Origin: Streptomyces corallincola
GTDB taxonomy: Bacteria > Actinomycetota > Actinomycetes > Streptomycetales > Streptomycetaceae
Assembly: GCF_019104725.1 (NCBI RefSeq)
Contig: NZ_JAHRXF010000002.1
Coordinates: 1-64,000, forward strand
Length of the DNA stretch: 64,000 nucleotides
Reading direction: 5' to 3'
The notes below the pieces were generated by a model. It saw nothing but the letters and a program-made list of their open reading frames with translations. It did not search any database and was not told the origin of the DNA. Position 1 is the first letter of the stretch. Each line of letters starts with the position of its first letter. The position numbers were made by a program, and so were the translations under genes. Positions 52,967-61,362 of this stretch are shown one piece after another.

Positions 52967-53407
52967 TCAGCCGAGCGGCAGGGCCGGGAGCGACGAGGTG
53001 GGCAGCCCGCCCTTGGTGAGCGAGTCCGTCGGCAGTCCGCCCTTGGTCGCGGTGGACGCGGTGTCCCCGAGGACGCCGCCCGCGCTCCCGGCCGCGTCGC
53101 CCGCCGCCTTCTGCGCCACCGGGGCGGCCTTCTTCACGGCACCGCCACCGGTCTTGCCCGCGGCGGGCACCGCCTGCTTCACGGCCTTGCCGCCCGCGTC
53201 GCCGACCGTGCCGGTGGTGTGCCGGGCGGCGCTGTCCGCGGTGTTGCCCACCTGCGCGCCGTCCAGGGCGGTCAGGCCGCCCAGGTTCGGCGTCGCGGCG
53301 GGCAGGGTGGCCGCGCCGGCAGAGCCGGCCGCACCGACCCCGGCAGCCGCTCCCGCTGCGACGAGCAGCGCGGCACGGGCGATCCGGCGGGTCAGGGGGA
53401 GGGACAT
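52967..53407 (-). CDS. Secreted Ala/Gly-rich low-complexity protein
   Basis: 146 residues. A signal peptide (RIARAALLVAAGAAAGVGAA, cleavage near GSAGAA) is followed by Ala/Gly/Lys-rich sequence with a short repeat KGGLPTDSL / KGGLPTSSL at the end. Related Streptomyces proteins are sometimes labelled ATP-binding protein in databases, but no nucleotide motif is visible. Function unknown. Probably secreted. Confidence 0.7.
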   Translation of the reverse strand: MSLPLTRRIARAALLVAAGAAAGVGAAGSAGAATLPAATPNLGGLTALDGAQVGNTADSAARHTTGTVGDAGGKAVKQAVPAAGKTGGGAVKKAAPVAQKAAGDAAGSAGGVLGDTASTATKGGLPTDSLTKGGLPTSSLPALPLG

Positions 53408-53511
53408 GATGCTCCATTCGACGGGAGTGAACGGTGGTGCTGTCCGCGGTCGGACGCCGTGACTACCGCTCGAAGCCCGCGAAGGTTGCGGAGGCCAAAG
53501 GTAAAGAATGC

Positions 53512-53541
53512 ATAACGCATCGCATTATCAGTTGTGGATAA
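53512..53541. promoter_or_regulatory. A/T-rich island with dyad and TTATCCACA motif
   Basis: In the 275-bp gap 53408-53682, ATAACGC-ATC-GCATTAT (53512-53528, one mismatch) is followed by TGTGGATAA (53533-53541), the reverse complement of the DnaA-box sequence TTATCCACA. The patch is strikingly A/T-rich for this genome. It is about 110 bp before the secreted-protein gene start and probably contains its promoter and operator. Confidence 0.45.
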
Positions 53542-53682
53542 AAACGGGCAAACACCGTCGCCCGATGGGCTCGCGGAACCCTTACGGCCCTTGATTCCCA
53601 AGGGAATCGGAACACCCGCCCCCGCTCCCGCCCCGGCGCCGCCCCCGCCCGGCCCGGCAACCCGGCCGGGGGAGCGTCCGCA

Positions 53683-54843
53683 CTACTGTCCGGTGACGAT
53701 CCGGACCGCGCCCATGAGCCGCTCGGCGCCGTCCCCGCTCCCGCCGCCCGCCGTGGTGCCCGAGGGGTCCCCGGAGGGGTCCGCCCCGGTGGACGGGAAG
53801 GCGGGCGGGGTGGGCGCCTTGGCGTCCGGGGTGCCGTCCGGGTCCGCGCCGGTGGCGCCCGGCGCGTCGGAGCCGCCGGAGTCACCCGTGCCGCCCGAAC
53901 CGTCGGAGCCGTCCGATGCCGACGCCGGTGCCGTGTGCCAGCCGGAGCCGCCCGCCGTCCACTCCCGGCCCCCGTAGGCGACCCGGTCGATGTGCAGGGC
54001 CGAGGAGTTGGCCACCGCCCAGTGCGCGAGCTGCCAGCCGCGCTCGCGCTCGTCCTGCCCCGCCGCGTCCGTCGCCGAGCCGTCCGGCACCGGCACGGTC
54101 ACCGTCCGGCCGCGCGCCGTCGAGGTCACGCTCGGCTCCGGGGACGGCGACGGCACCCGTGTGCCGCCCACCTCCGCGCCGGTCTCCTTCAGCGCGTCCC
54201 GCCCGAAGTCCCGTACCAGCGCGGCCCGTACGGCGTCCGGACCGCTCGCCCCGGCCGTCCGCGCGGGGCGCCCGTCGCAGCTCAGGGTGGCCGCCGCCTG
54301 GCCGGTCAGGGCCGCCGCGAGCAGCTTCGCGTCGCCCTCGTGCTTGGCGTACGCCTCCGGGTAGCCGCTGCGCTGCACCCGCTGCGCGGCCACCGTCAGC
54401 GGCAGCTCCTTGTAGTCCGGCACGCGGGCGAGGTGGGCGTAGAAGATCCCAGCCGCGTACGCCGGGTCCATGATCTGCCGCTCCGTGCCCCAGCCCTGCG
54501 AGGGGCGCTGCTGGAACAGGCCCAGCGAATCCCGGTCGCCGTGGTCGAGGTTGCGCAGCCCGGACTCCTGGAGCGCGGTGGCCAGCGCGATCGTCACCGC
54601 CCGCTCCGGCATGCCCCGGCCGGTGCCCACGGCGGTGATCGTCGCCGCGTTCACCGCCTGCTCGGGCGTGAAGTCGTACGAGGTGCCGTCACCGTCGTTG
54701 GACACCACCACGCAGCCGCGCCCCGGCCCTCCGGTGACGTACTGCGCCACGAGGTACGCGGCGACCGCCGCCAGGACCAACAACGCGGCGCCGAGGCGCG
54801 CGAGACGGCGGCGCCGGGGGCGCGAGGGGGACGGCTCTGACAC
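53683..54843 (-). CDS. Membrane-anchored lysozyme-like (transglycosylase-fold) protein
   Basis: 386 residues from GTG 54843. A basic start ([11 protein letters not shown]) and one membrane helix ([18 protein letters not shown]) leave the rest outside. Residues about 60-185 show [20 protein letters not shown] then [20 protein letters not shown] and AAGIFYAHL, which resemble lysozyme/SLT-type folds, with the Glu of QESG as candidate catalytic acid. The C-terminal 130 residues end in a G/S/D/P-rich tail. Probable cell-wall-acting or wall-binding protein; enzymatic activity is uncertain. Divergent from dapE. Confidence 0.65.
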   Translation of the reverse strand: MSEPSPSRPRRRRLARLGAALLVLAAVAAYLVAQYVTGGPGRGCVVVSNDGDGTSYDFTPEQAVNAATITAVGTGRGMPERAVTIALATALQESGLRNLDHGDRDSLGLFQQRPSQGWGTERQIMDPAYAAGIFYAHLARVPDYKELPLTVAAQRVQRSGYPEAYAKHEGDAKLLAAALTGQAAATLSCDGRPARTAGASGPDAVRAALVRDFGRDALKETGAEVGGTRVPSPSPEPSVTSTARGRTVTVPVPDGSATDAAGQDERERGWQLAHWAVANSSALHIDRVAYGGREWTAGGSGWHTAPASASDGSDGSGGTGDSGGSDAPGATGADPDGTPDAKAPTPPAFPSTGADPSGDPSGTTAGGGSGDGAERLMGAVRIVTGQ

Positions 54844-54935
54844 GCGTACAAGGTACTGGAGGCCGCCCGGCGCCTCACGGCGGGTGCGCCGGGCGCGGAC
54901 GGCACGGCGCGCGAGGGGAGTTTGACGACGGGCCC

Positions 54936-54941
54936 TAGGCT
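54936..54941 (+). promoter_or_regulatory. Leaderless -10 box of dapE
   Basis: TAGGCT ends 7 nt before the ATG at 54949, predicting a leaderless transcript and supporting this start over GTG/ATG codons further upstream. Confidence 0.6.
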
Positions 54942-54948
54942 CGGCCGT

Positions 54949-56028
54949 ATGCCCGAGACCTCGCTCGACCTCAGCCTGGACGCCGCCGCGCTCACCGCGC
55001 GGCTCGTTGACCTCCCCTCCGAGAGCGGCACCGAGAAGCCCCTCGCCGACGCGATCGAGGCCGGTCTGCGCACCCTGCCGCACCTGACGGTCGAGCGGCT
55101 CGGCAACAACGTCCTCGCCCGCACCGACCTCGGCCGCGCCGAACGCGTCGTGCTGGCCGGGCACATCGACACCGTGCCGATCGCGGACAACGTGCCGTCC
55201 CGGCTCGACGAGGACGGTGTGCTCTGGGGCTGCGGCACCTGCGACATGAAGTCCGGCGTCGCCGTGCAGCTGCGCATCGCGGCCACCGTCCCCGCCCCCA
55301 ACCGCGATCTCACCTTCGTCTTCTACGACAACGAGGAGGTCGCCGCCGAGCTGAACGGCCTCAAGCACGTGGCCGAGCAGCGGCCCGAGTGGCTGCGCGG
55401 CGACTTCGCGGTCCTGCTGGAGCCGTCCGACGGCGAGGTCGAGGGCGGCTGCCAGGGCACCCTGCGGGTCCTGTTGAGGACGAAGGGCGAGCGCGCCCAC
55501 TCCGCGCGCGGCTGGATGGGCTCCAACGCCGTGCACGCCGCCGCGCCGATCCTCGCCCGGCTCGCCGCGTACGAGCCGCGCGAACCGGTCATCGACGGGC
55601 TCCGGTACCGCGAGGGCCTCAACGCGGTCCGGATCTCCGGCGGGGTCGCGGGCAACGTCATCCCCGACGAGTGCGTGGTCACCGTCAACTTCCGCTACGC
55701 GCCCGACCGCAGCGGCGACGAGGCCGTCGCGCACGTCCGCGAGGTGTTCGCGGACTGCGGTGTCGAGGAGTTCGTCATCGACGACCACAGCCCCGGCGCG
55801 CTGCCCGGCCTCTCCCACCCGGCCGCCGTCGCGTTCATCGAGGCCGTCGGCGGCACCCCGCGGCCCAAGTACGGCTGGACCGACGTCTCCCGCTTCTCCG
55901 CGCTCGGTGTCCCCGCGGTCAACTACGGCCCCGGCAACCCGCATCTGGCACACAAGCGGGACGAGCGGGTGGAGGTGGCGAAGATCCTCGCGGGCGAGGA
56001 GCGGCTGCGCCGCTGGCTGACCGCGTAA
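54949..56028 (+). CDS. dapE: Succinyl-diaminopimelate desuccinylase DapE
   Basis: 359-residue M20 zinc hydrolase converting N-succinyl-LL-DAP to LL-DAP and succinate. Metal and catalytic motifs: [10 protein letters not shown] (His, Asp), [15 protein letters not shown] (bridging Asp), [13 protein letters not shown] (catalytic and metal Glu) and [15 protein letters not shown]; the last metal His is in [14 protein letters not shown]. The length and motifs fit the actinobacterial DapE subgroup. Works with dapC upstream. In mycobacteria dapE (Rv1202c) lies in the same neighbourhood. Confidence 0.94.
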   Translation: MPETSLDLSLDAAALTARLVDLPSESGTEKPLADAIEAGLRTLPHLTVERLGNNVLARTDLGRAERVVLAGHIDTVPIADNVPSRLDEDGVLWGCGTCDMKSGVAVQLRIAATVPAPNRDLTFVFYDNEEVAAELNGLKHVAEQRPEWLRGDFAVLLEPSDGEVEGGCQGTLRVLLRTKGERAHSARGWMGSNAVHAAAPILARLAAYEPREPVIDGLRYREGLNAVRISGGVAGNVIPDECVVTVNFRYAPDRSGDEAVAHVREVFADCGVEEFVIDDHSPGALPGLSHPAAVAFIEAVGGTPRPKYGWTDVSRFSALGVPAVNYGPGNPHLAHKRDERVEVAKILAGEERLRRWLTA

Positions 56029-56172
56029 GCGGGGGACGGTACGACGCGTGCCGCTCCGGTGCGGTCCTCTCCGGTCCGGGACATGCCTGGGCCGGACACG
56101 CCCGCGTCCCCCGTCCTTGACCCGCGTGGATCTACGCTGAGGCTGTACCACCGCCGAACGGAGGGAGCGCAC

Positions 56173-56931
56173 ATGGCTACCGGAAACCCCGTGGGGAAGA
56201 AGCAGCCGCCGGACGAGCAGCGGCTCGGGCCGGTCCTCCGCCGACGCGGGCAGGTCACCGCCAGCACCACCGACCAGCGTCTGCTGGACGAGCGGGCGCC
56301 CTCCGACTGGGTCCACACCGACCCCTGGCGCGTCCTGCGCATCCAGTCCGAGTTCATCGAGGGCTTCGGCACGCTCGCCGAACTCCCGCCCGCCATCAGC
56401 GTGTTCGGCTCCGCCCGGACCCCGGTGGACTCTCCCGAGTACGACGCGGGGGTCCGGCTCGGCGGCGCGCTCGTGGACGCCGGATGGGCCGTCATCACCG
56501 GGGGCGGGCCGGGCGCGATGGAAGCGGCCAACAAGGGCGCCTCCCAGGCGGGCGGCGTCTCCGTCGGGCTCGGCATCGAGCTCCCCTTCGAGCAGGGGCT
56601 GAACCCCTACGTCGATATCGGGCTGAACTTCCGCTACTTCTTCGTCCGCAAGATGATGTTCGTGAAGTACGCGCAGGGATTCGTCGTCCTGCCCGGTGGA
56701 CTCGGCACCCTCGACGAGCTGTTCGAGGCGCTGACCCTCGTCCAGACCCAGAAGGTCACCCGCTTCCCGATCGTCCTCTTCGGCAGCTCCTACTGGGGCG
56801 GCCTCCTCGACTGGCTCCGCGACACCCTCGTCTCCCAGGGCAAGGCGTCCGAGAAGGACCTGCTGCTCTTCCACGTCACGGACGACGTGGAAGAGGCGGT
56901 GGCCCTGGTGTCCAAGGAGGCGGCTCGCTGA
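56173..56931 (+). CDS. LOG family (TIGR00730) nucleotide-binding/phosphoribohydrolase-like protein
   Basis: 252-residue Rossmann-fold protein of the LOG (lysine decarboxylase-like) family. The diagnostic motifs are both present: VITGGGPGAMEAANKGA and FVVLPGGLGTLDELFEALT. Some members release cytokinins or other bases from nucleoside 5'-monophosphates; this longer actinobacterial subgroup (Rv1205-like neighbour context) is less well defined. ATG 56173 has GGAGGGAG 6 nt upstream. A probable -10, TACGCT, is at 56133-56138. Confidence 0.87.
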   Translation: MATGNPVGKKQPPDEQRLGPVLRRRGQVTASTTDQRLLDERAPSDWVHTDPWRVLRIQSEFIEGFGTLAELPPAISVFGSARTPVDSPEYDAGVRLGGALVDAGWAVITGGGPGAMEAANKGASQAGGVSVGLGIELPFEQGLNPYVDIGLNFRYFFVRKMMFVKYAQGFVVLPGGLGTLDELFEALTLVQTQKVTRFPIVLFGSSYWGGLLDWLRDTLVSQGKASEKDLLLFHVTDDVEEAVALVSKEAAR

Positions 56932-56966
56932 GGCGGTGCCTGCCGGGTGCGGGTGGGCCGGTCGCA

Positions 56967-56983
56967 GGGTTCCCCGCGCCCCC
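56967..56983. repeat. GGGTTCCCCGCGCCCC dispersed repeat
   Basis: Third copy in the window of the GGTTCCCCGCGCC intergenic repeat (others near 16053 and 16118), in the short gap between convergent genes. Confidence 0.5.
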
Positions 56984-57011
56984 CCGGGAGGCGGGCCGCG
57001 CCGCCGTCCCG

Positions 57012-57872
57012 TCAGGCCAGGCCCCGCCGGGCCACCGCGGGGTCCCGGTGGCCCGCGATGGAACCGACCATGTCCAGGATCTGCCGGGTCTCGGCGACCT
57101 CGTGGACGCGGTAGACCCGGGCGCCGAGCCAGGCGGAGACGGCGGTGGTGGCGAGGGTGCCGAGGAGACGTTCCTTCACGGGGCGGTCCAGGGTCTCGCC
57201 CACGAAGTCCTTGTTGGACAGGGACACCAGCACCGGCCAGCCGGTGGCGACCAGTTCGTCCAGGCGGCGGGTGGCCTCAAGACTGTGGCGGGTGTTCTTG
57301 TTGAAGTCGTGACCGGGGTCGATGAGCACGGACTCGCGGGGAACACCGAGTTCGACGGCACGCTCGGCGAGCCCGACGGTGACCTTCAGGATGTCGGCGA
57401 CCACGTCCTCGTAGACCACCCGGTGCGGACGGGTACGCGGCTCCGCGCCGCCCGCGTGGGTGCAGACGAGCCCGGCGCGGTAGCGGGCGGCGACCTCGGC
57501 GAGGCCGGGATCGACGCCGCCCCAGGCGTCGTTGAGGAGGTCGGCGCCCGCGTCGCAGACGGCTTCGCCGACGGCGGCCCGCCAGGTGTCCACGCTGATC
57601 ACGACGTCCGGGAACCGCCGCCGCACCTCCGCGACGAACCCGGCCGTGCGCCGGATCTCCTCCTCGGCGGTGACCTCCTCGCCGGGCCCGGCCTTGACCC
57701 CGCCGATGTCCACGATCGCGGCGCCCTCGGCCACCGCCCGCTCCACCCGCGCGAGGGCGGGCTCGTCGAGGAACGTGGCCCCCTGGTCGTAGAAGGAGTC
57801 CGGGGTCCGGTTCACGATCGCCATGATCACCGGCTCGTGCGGCCCGAATTCCCGCCTGCCCAGCCTGAGCAT
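57012..57872 (-). CDS. FolP2-like dihydropteroate synthase homologue
   Basis: 286-residue TIM-barrel protein of the pterin-binding family. It keeps MAIVNRTPDSFYDQGATF, IVDIGGVKAGPGEEV, ISVDTWRAAVGEAVCDAGAD and LIDPGHDFNKNT. However, the loop that reads G-S-R-K in true DHPS is SLSNKDFVGETL here. This matches the FolP2 subgroup (Rv1207 of M. tuberculosis), for which DHPS activity has been doubted. The gene neighbourhood (LOG, FolP2, DivIVA protein, tag) also matches. A role in folate is therefore uncertain. Start at ATG 57872; ATG 57887 adds five residues. Confidence 0.82.
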   Translation of the reverse strand: MLRLGRREFGPHEPVIMAIVNRTPDSFYDQGATFLDEPALARVERAVAEGAAIVDIGGVKAGPGEEVTAEEEIRRTAGFVAEVRRRFPDVVISVDTWRAAVGEAVCDAGADLLNDAWGGVDPGLAEVAARYRAGLVCTHAGGAEPRTRPHRVVYEDVVADILKVTVGLAERAVELGVPRESVLIDPGHDFNKNTRHSLEATRRLDELVATGWPVLVSLSNKDFVGETLDRPVKERLLGTLATTAVSAWLGARVYRVHEVAETRQILDMVGSIAGHRDPAVARRGLA

Positions 57873-58022
57873 CCCCTGAGACCTCATCTCCGTGCACCGC
57901 CGCGCGCCAGCCGCCCCGACGGACGCCTGCGACCCTAGCCGCAGCCCGCGCATGGCACGATCGGGGTCTGACAGTGTGGCGTCCGGCAGCGGCCGGTACA
58001 TCGAGCGTGGGGACTTCTGGCG

Positions 58023-58385
58023 ATGGTTGTGTTCCTGTTCCTGGTCGTCGCCCTCGTGGTGGTGGTCGCCGGGGTGACACTCGCGGTGGTCGGCGGCGGG
58101 GAGAACGCCCCGCTGCCCGACGCGGCCCCGGAACGCCTCCAGGACCCGCTGCCCGAGGACCGCCCGGTGCGCAGGGCGGACGTGGAGAGCCTGCGCTTCC
58201 CGGTCGCCCCGCGCGGCTACCGGATGGCCGACGTGGACGACGCCCTCGGCCGCATCGGCGCCGAACTCGCGGAACGGGACGCCCGGATCGCGGACCTGGA
58301 GTCCGCCCTCGCCGGTGCCCGTGCCGCCGCGCACGCCCGGCAGGAGCAGCGGCCGGGCGGACCGGGACCGGAGGACCTGCGATGA
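58023..58385 (+). CDS. DivIVA domain-containing membrane protein
   Basis: 120 residues. One N-terminal membrane helix (VVFLFLVVALVVVVAGVTLA) is followed by a short linker and a DivIVA-like segment: VESLRFPVAPRGYRMADVDD and ALGRIGAELAERDARIADLE, a short coiled coil. The same small protein precedes tag in mycobacteria (Rv1209). It may help localise wall or division proteins. Overlaps the tag start by 4 bp. Confidence 0.8.
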   Translation: MVVFLFLVVALVVVVAGVTLAVVGGGENAPLPDAAPERLQDPLPEDRPVRRADVESLRFPVAPRGYRMADVDDALGRIGAELAERDARIADLESALAGARAAAHARQEQRPGGPGPEDLR

Positions 58386-58966
58386 GCGGGGGAGCGGCCG
58401 TCGGCCCGGACGGGCTGCCGCGCTGCCCGTGGGCGCTGTCCACCGAGGACTACGTCGCCTACCACGACGAGGAGTGGGGCCGCCCGGTCCACGGCGACGA
58501 CGCGCTGTTCGAACGGCTCTCCCTGGAGGCGTTCCAGTCCGGCCTGTCGTGGATCACGATCCTGCGCCGCCGCCCCGGCTTCCGCGCCGCGTTCGCGGAC
58601 TTCCGCATCGACGAGGTCGCCGTGTTCACCGACGCCGACCGGGAACGGCTGCTGGCCGACGCCGGGATCATCCGCAACCGCGCCAAGATCGACGCGACCC
58701 TCGCCAACGCCCGCGTCCTCACCGGCTGGGCGGAGGGCGAACTGGACGCGCTGATCTGGTCCCACGCGCCCGACCCGGCGGCCCGCCCGGCACCGGCCAC
58801 GCTCGCGGACGTCCCGGCGGTCACCCCGGAGTCCACCGCGCTCGCCAGGGCACTGAAGAAGCGCGGCATCCGATTCGTCGGCCCCACCACGGCGTACGCC
58901 CTGATGCAGGCGTGCGGACTGGTGGACGACCACCTCGCGGACTGCGCGAGCCGCGCCGCCCGCTGA
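58382..58966 (+). CDS. tag: DNA-3-methyladenine glycosylase I
   Basis: 194-residue base-excision repair enzyme that removes 3-methyladenine from DNA. Family motifs: RCPWALSTEDYVAYHDEEWG (zinc Cys and substrate Glu), FERLSLEAFQSGLSWITIL and GIRFVGPTTAYALMQACGLV near the end, with the zinc ligands in DDHLADC. Translationally coupled to the DivIVA-domain gene (ATGA). Convergent with the enoyl-CoA hydratase gene. Confidence 0.94.
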   Translation: MSGGAAVGPDGLPRCPWALSTEDYVAYHDEEWGRPVHGDDALFERLSLEAFQSGLSWITILRRRPGFRAAFADFRIDEVAVFTDADRERLLADAGIIRNRAKIDATLANARVLTGWAEGELDALIWSHAPDPAARPAPATLADVPAVTPESTALARALKKRGIRFVGPTTAYALMQACGLVDDHLADCASRAAR

Positions 58967-58993
58967 CCGTCCCTCGTCCGGCGCCGGGGCGGC

Positions 58994-59797
58994 TCAGCGG
59001 CCCCGGTACTCCGGCTTCCGCTTGTTGACGAACGCGTCCACCGCGATCGTGTGGTCCTCGGAGGCGCCCGCGCGGGTCTGGAGCTCGTCCTCCTTCTCCA
59101 GCGTCTCGTCGAGCGAGTGCGACAGCCCGTAGACCATCGCCTCCTTGATCGCCGCGTACGCCACCGTCGGCCCCTCGGCCAGCGCGCGCGCCGTCCGCTC
59201 GGCCTCCGCGCGCAGGTCCGCCGCCGGGACCACACGGGTGGCGATGCCCAGCTCCAGCGCCTCGCGGGCGCCGATGTTGCGCGGGAACAGCAGCAGGTCG
59301 GCGGCGCGGCCGGGGCCGACGACGCGCGGCAGCGTCCAGGAGATGCCCGAGTCGGCGGTGAGCGCGACGCCCGCGAACGCCGTGTTGAACGCGGCGGTGT
59401 CCGCCACCAGCCGGTAGTCCGCCGCCAGCGCGAAGCCGAGGCCCGCGCCCGCCGCGACCCCGTTCACCGCCGCGACCACCGGCTTGGGCGCCCCGGCCAG
59501 CGCCCGTGTGATCGGGTTGTAGTGCCGCCGCACCGTGCTCATGACCTGCCCGGACCCGGTCTCCCGGTCCTCGGCCAGCAGCCCGATGTGCTCCTTGAGG
59601 TCCTGCCCCACGCAGAACGCCCGCTCCCCGGCCGCGGTCAGCAGGATCGCCCGTACGGCGGTGTCCGTCGCGGCGGATTCGGCGGCCTCGCGCAGTGCCT
59701 CCTTGGCCGCGACGTTCAGCGCGTTCATCGCCTCGGGGCGGTTGAGCGTGATCGTCGCGAGTCCGTGGTCCACCTCGTACAGCACGGTGTCGGCCAT
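58994..59797 (-). CDS. Enoyl-CoA hydratase/isomerase family protein
   Basis: 267-residue crotonase-fold enzyme. The oxyanion hole is formed by AFCVGQDLKEH and VAAVNGVAAGAGLGFALAAD. The position of the first catalytic Glu of hydratases is GVALTADSG, without Glu, closer to the PaaG/PaaB-type isomerase subgroup. The substrate is unknown. ATG 59797 has GGGAGG 8 nt upstream on the minus strand. Confidence 0.85.
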   Translation of the reverse strand: MADTVLYEVDHGLATITLNRPEAMNALNVAAKEALREAAESAATDTAVRAILLTAAGERAFCVGQDLKEHIGLLAEDRETGSGQVMSTVRRHYNPITRALAGAPKPVVAAVNGVAAGAGLGFALAADYRLVADTAAFNTAFAGVALTADSGISWTLPRVVGPGRAADLLLFPRNIGAREALELGIATRVVPAADLRAEAERTARALAEGPTVAYAAIKEAMVYGLSHSLDETLEKEDELQTRAGASEDHTIAVDAFVNKRKPEYRGR

Positions 59798-59900
59798 GAA
59801 CGCATCCTCCCGGTGTGTGCCCTGCCCACCGCTCGGTGGCGGCCTCTGCGAAGCACAGCATGACCGAGATCGCGGCGCCGGAACCGGGCCGTGTGTGTGA

Positions 59901-59924
59901 CCTGCGTCAAACAAAAGACGCGGG
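59901..59924. promoter_or_regulatory. Dyad upstream of the crotonase gene
   Basis: CCTGCGTC-AAACAAAA-GACGCGGG is an 8-bp inverted repeat (one mismatch) around an A-rich centre, about 105 bp before the crotonase start in the divergent region 59798-60171. Candidate operator. The region has no other gene. Confidence 0.35.
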
Positions 59925-60026
59925 AAGGTACCGGGTGGTCCCCCCGAGGTCGGCGGAGTATCGCAGCCACATCCCCGAATTGGGTGGTTTTGCTCGCGCG
60001 CGTTGCCCAAGCGATGCCGATTGATG

Positions 60027-60057
60027 TTGGTCATCGGGTGCGGCCATGCGGGATAAT
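60027..60057 (+). promoter_or_regulatory. Possible promoter of the DUF3117 gene
   Basis: TTGGTC (60027-60032) and GATAAT (60052-60057) are separated by 19 bp, a little long but plausible for the main sigma factor. The start codon is 115 nt downstream. Confidence 0.4.
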
Positions 60058-60171
60058 GGCCGGGAAGCAATGTGTTCGATGCCGGTCGCGTGTGTCCGCT
60101 GCCCGGACCACGGGCGTCCCTCGCGGGGCCCCGGCAGACGATGAACCTGGTTTCCAGGAAGGGGTACGAGC

Positions 60172-60339
60172 ATGGCGGCCATGAAGCCGCGGACGGGCGA
60201 TGGCCCGCTCGAGGTGACCAAGGAGGGGCGGGGCATCGTCATGCGCGTTCCGCTCGAAGGCGGCGGTCGGCTCGTCGTCGAGCTGACCCCTGACGAGGCC
60301 GAGGCGCTCGGCGAGGCCCTCAAGAAGGTCGTCGTCTGA
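60172..60339 (+). CDS. DUF3117 family small protein (55 aa)
   Basis: 55-residue conserved actinobacterial protein: MAAMKPRTGDGPLEVTKEGR, then GIVMRVPLEGGGRLVVELTP and DEAEALGEALKKVV. The beta-rich body has no membrane segment. AAGGGG precedes the ATG at 60172. It corresponds to Rv1211 of M. tuberculosis in sequence and neighbourhood. Function unknown. Confidence 0.88.
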   Translation: MAAMKPRTGDGPLEVTKEGRGIVMRVPLEGGGRLVVELTPDEAEALGEALKKVVV

Positions 60340-60395
60340 CGCACCGCGACGGACGCGCCCGAAGGCACCGGAGATCTCCGGAGAATGTGGGCCCA

Positions 60396-60439
60396 AAGCC
60401 GCAGCCCCGGCACCGTACGCGGTGCCGGGGCTGCGGCTT
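60396..60439. terminator. Bidirectional terminator after the DUF3117 gene
   Basis: AAGCCGCAGCCCCGGCACCG and its perfect complement (60420-60439) form a 20-bp stem around TACG. It serves both the DUF3117 gene and the convergent methyltransferase gene. Confidence 0.88.
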
Positions 60440-60482
60440 GTCCGGGACCGGGGCATGCCCTACGCCCGTCCGCGTGTCCCCG

Positions 60483-61124
60483 TCATCTGTTCGCCACGCA
60501 CAGCAGCCCGTCCCCGACCGGCAGCAGCGAGGCCACCATTTCCGAGTCCTCCGTGCTCTCCCGCACGGCGCGCAGCAGCTCGCGCAGCCGCAGCACCTCG
60601 GTCGGCTGCGGACCCGAGTCCACCGTGCGACCGCCCGCGAAGACGCCCTCGAAGACCACCAGCCCGCCCGGCCGCAGCAGGCGCAACGATTCGGCGAAGT
60701 AGGCCGGGTACTCCAGCCGGTCGCCGTCGCAGAACACCAGGTCGTAGCCCGCGTCCGCGAGCCGGGGGAGTACGTCCAGGGCGTGGCCGGGGATGAAACG
60801 GGCCCGGTTGCTGGCGAAGCCGCAGGCGCGGAACGCCTGCCGGGCGAACTGCTGGTGCTCGGGCTCCGGGTCCACCGTGGTCAGGACGCCGTCCGGGCGC
60901 ATCCCGCGCAGGAGGTGCAGGCCCGACACACCGCAGCCGGTGCCGATCTCCGCGACCGCCTTCGCGTCCACCGAGGCGGCCAGCAGCCGCAGCGCGGCAC
61001 CCGTGCCGGGCGACACCGAGCGCAGCCCTGCCTCGCGGGCCCGGTCGCGGGCCCAGCGCAGCGCTTCGTCCTCGGCGACAAAGGCGTCGGCGAACGCCCA
61101 GCTCGTCGGCCCGTTGGCGGTAAT
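60483..61124 (-). CDS. SAM-dependent O-methyltransferase (Rv1220c-like)
   Basis: About 213 residues of the class I catechol/caffeoyl-CoA O-methyltransferase type. SAM motif I is AEIGTGCGVSGLHLL, followed by LTTVDPEPEH, and YDLVFCDGDRLEYPAYFAES holds the metal-binding Asp. The frame stays open far upstream, but family similarity starts at ITANGPTSWAFADAF. Just before it no ATG, GTG or TTG occurs; an ATT at 61124 lies right after AGGAGAGGG, and TACAGT (61164 to 61159) could be the -10. I therefore place the start at ATT, with low confidence. The gene is divergent from the sigma factor gene, as in mycobacteria. Confidence 0.75.
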   Translation of the reverse strand: MTANGPTSWAFADAFVAEDEALRWARDRAREAGLRSVSPGTGAALRLLAASVDAKAVAEIGTGCGVSGLHLLRGMRPDGVLTTVDPEPEHQQFARQAFRACGFASNRARFIPGHALDVLPRLADAGYDLVFCDGDRLEYPAYFAESLRLLRPGGLVVFEGVFAGGRTVDSGPQPTEVLRLRELLRAVRESTEDSEMVASLLPVGDGLLCVANR

Positions 61125-61362
61125 GACCCTCTCCTGTCCCCGTGGTTGCCTCGGCGTGACTGTATCCGTTGGCCTCGGGAACTCGCAGATGGGACCGGGC
61201 GTTGTAAGGGCGTGAGCCGGTGCACCCGGACGGGACGGGGGACGAGAGGTGCGAGAGGTGGACGAGGTAGGCGAGCGGACACCGCCGCCGCCCGACGGGG
61301 CGCGAGGTTCCTTCTTTAACTCAGGCAAAACCGCTTATCCGGAGCTAACGGGCGACGTGGCT

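Noticed and set aside
54922..54927. TTGACG as -35 box of dapE
   Set aside because: It is only 8 bp from the TAGGCT -10 box, too close for a usual promoter.
59880..60060. tRNA-like structure near the A-rich dyad
   Set aside because: No cloverleaf with a T-loop GTTCGA-type sequence could be folded; only a simple dyad is present.
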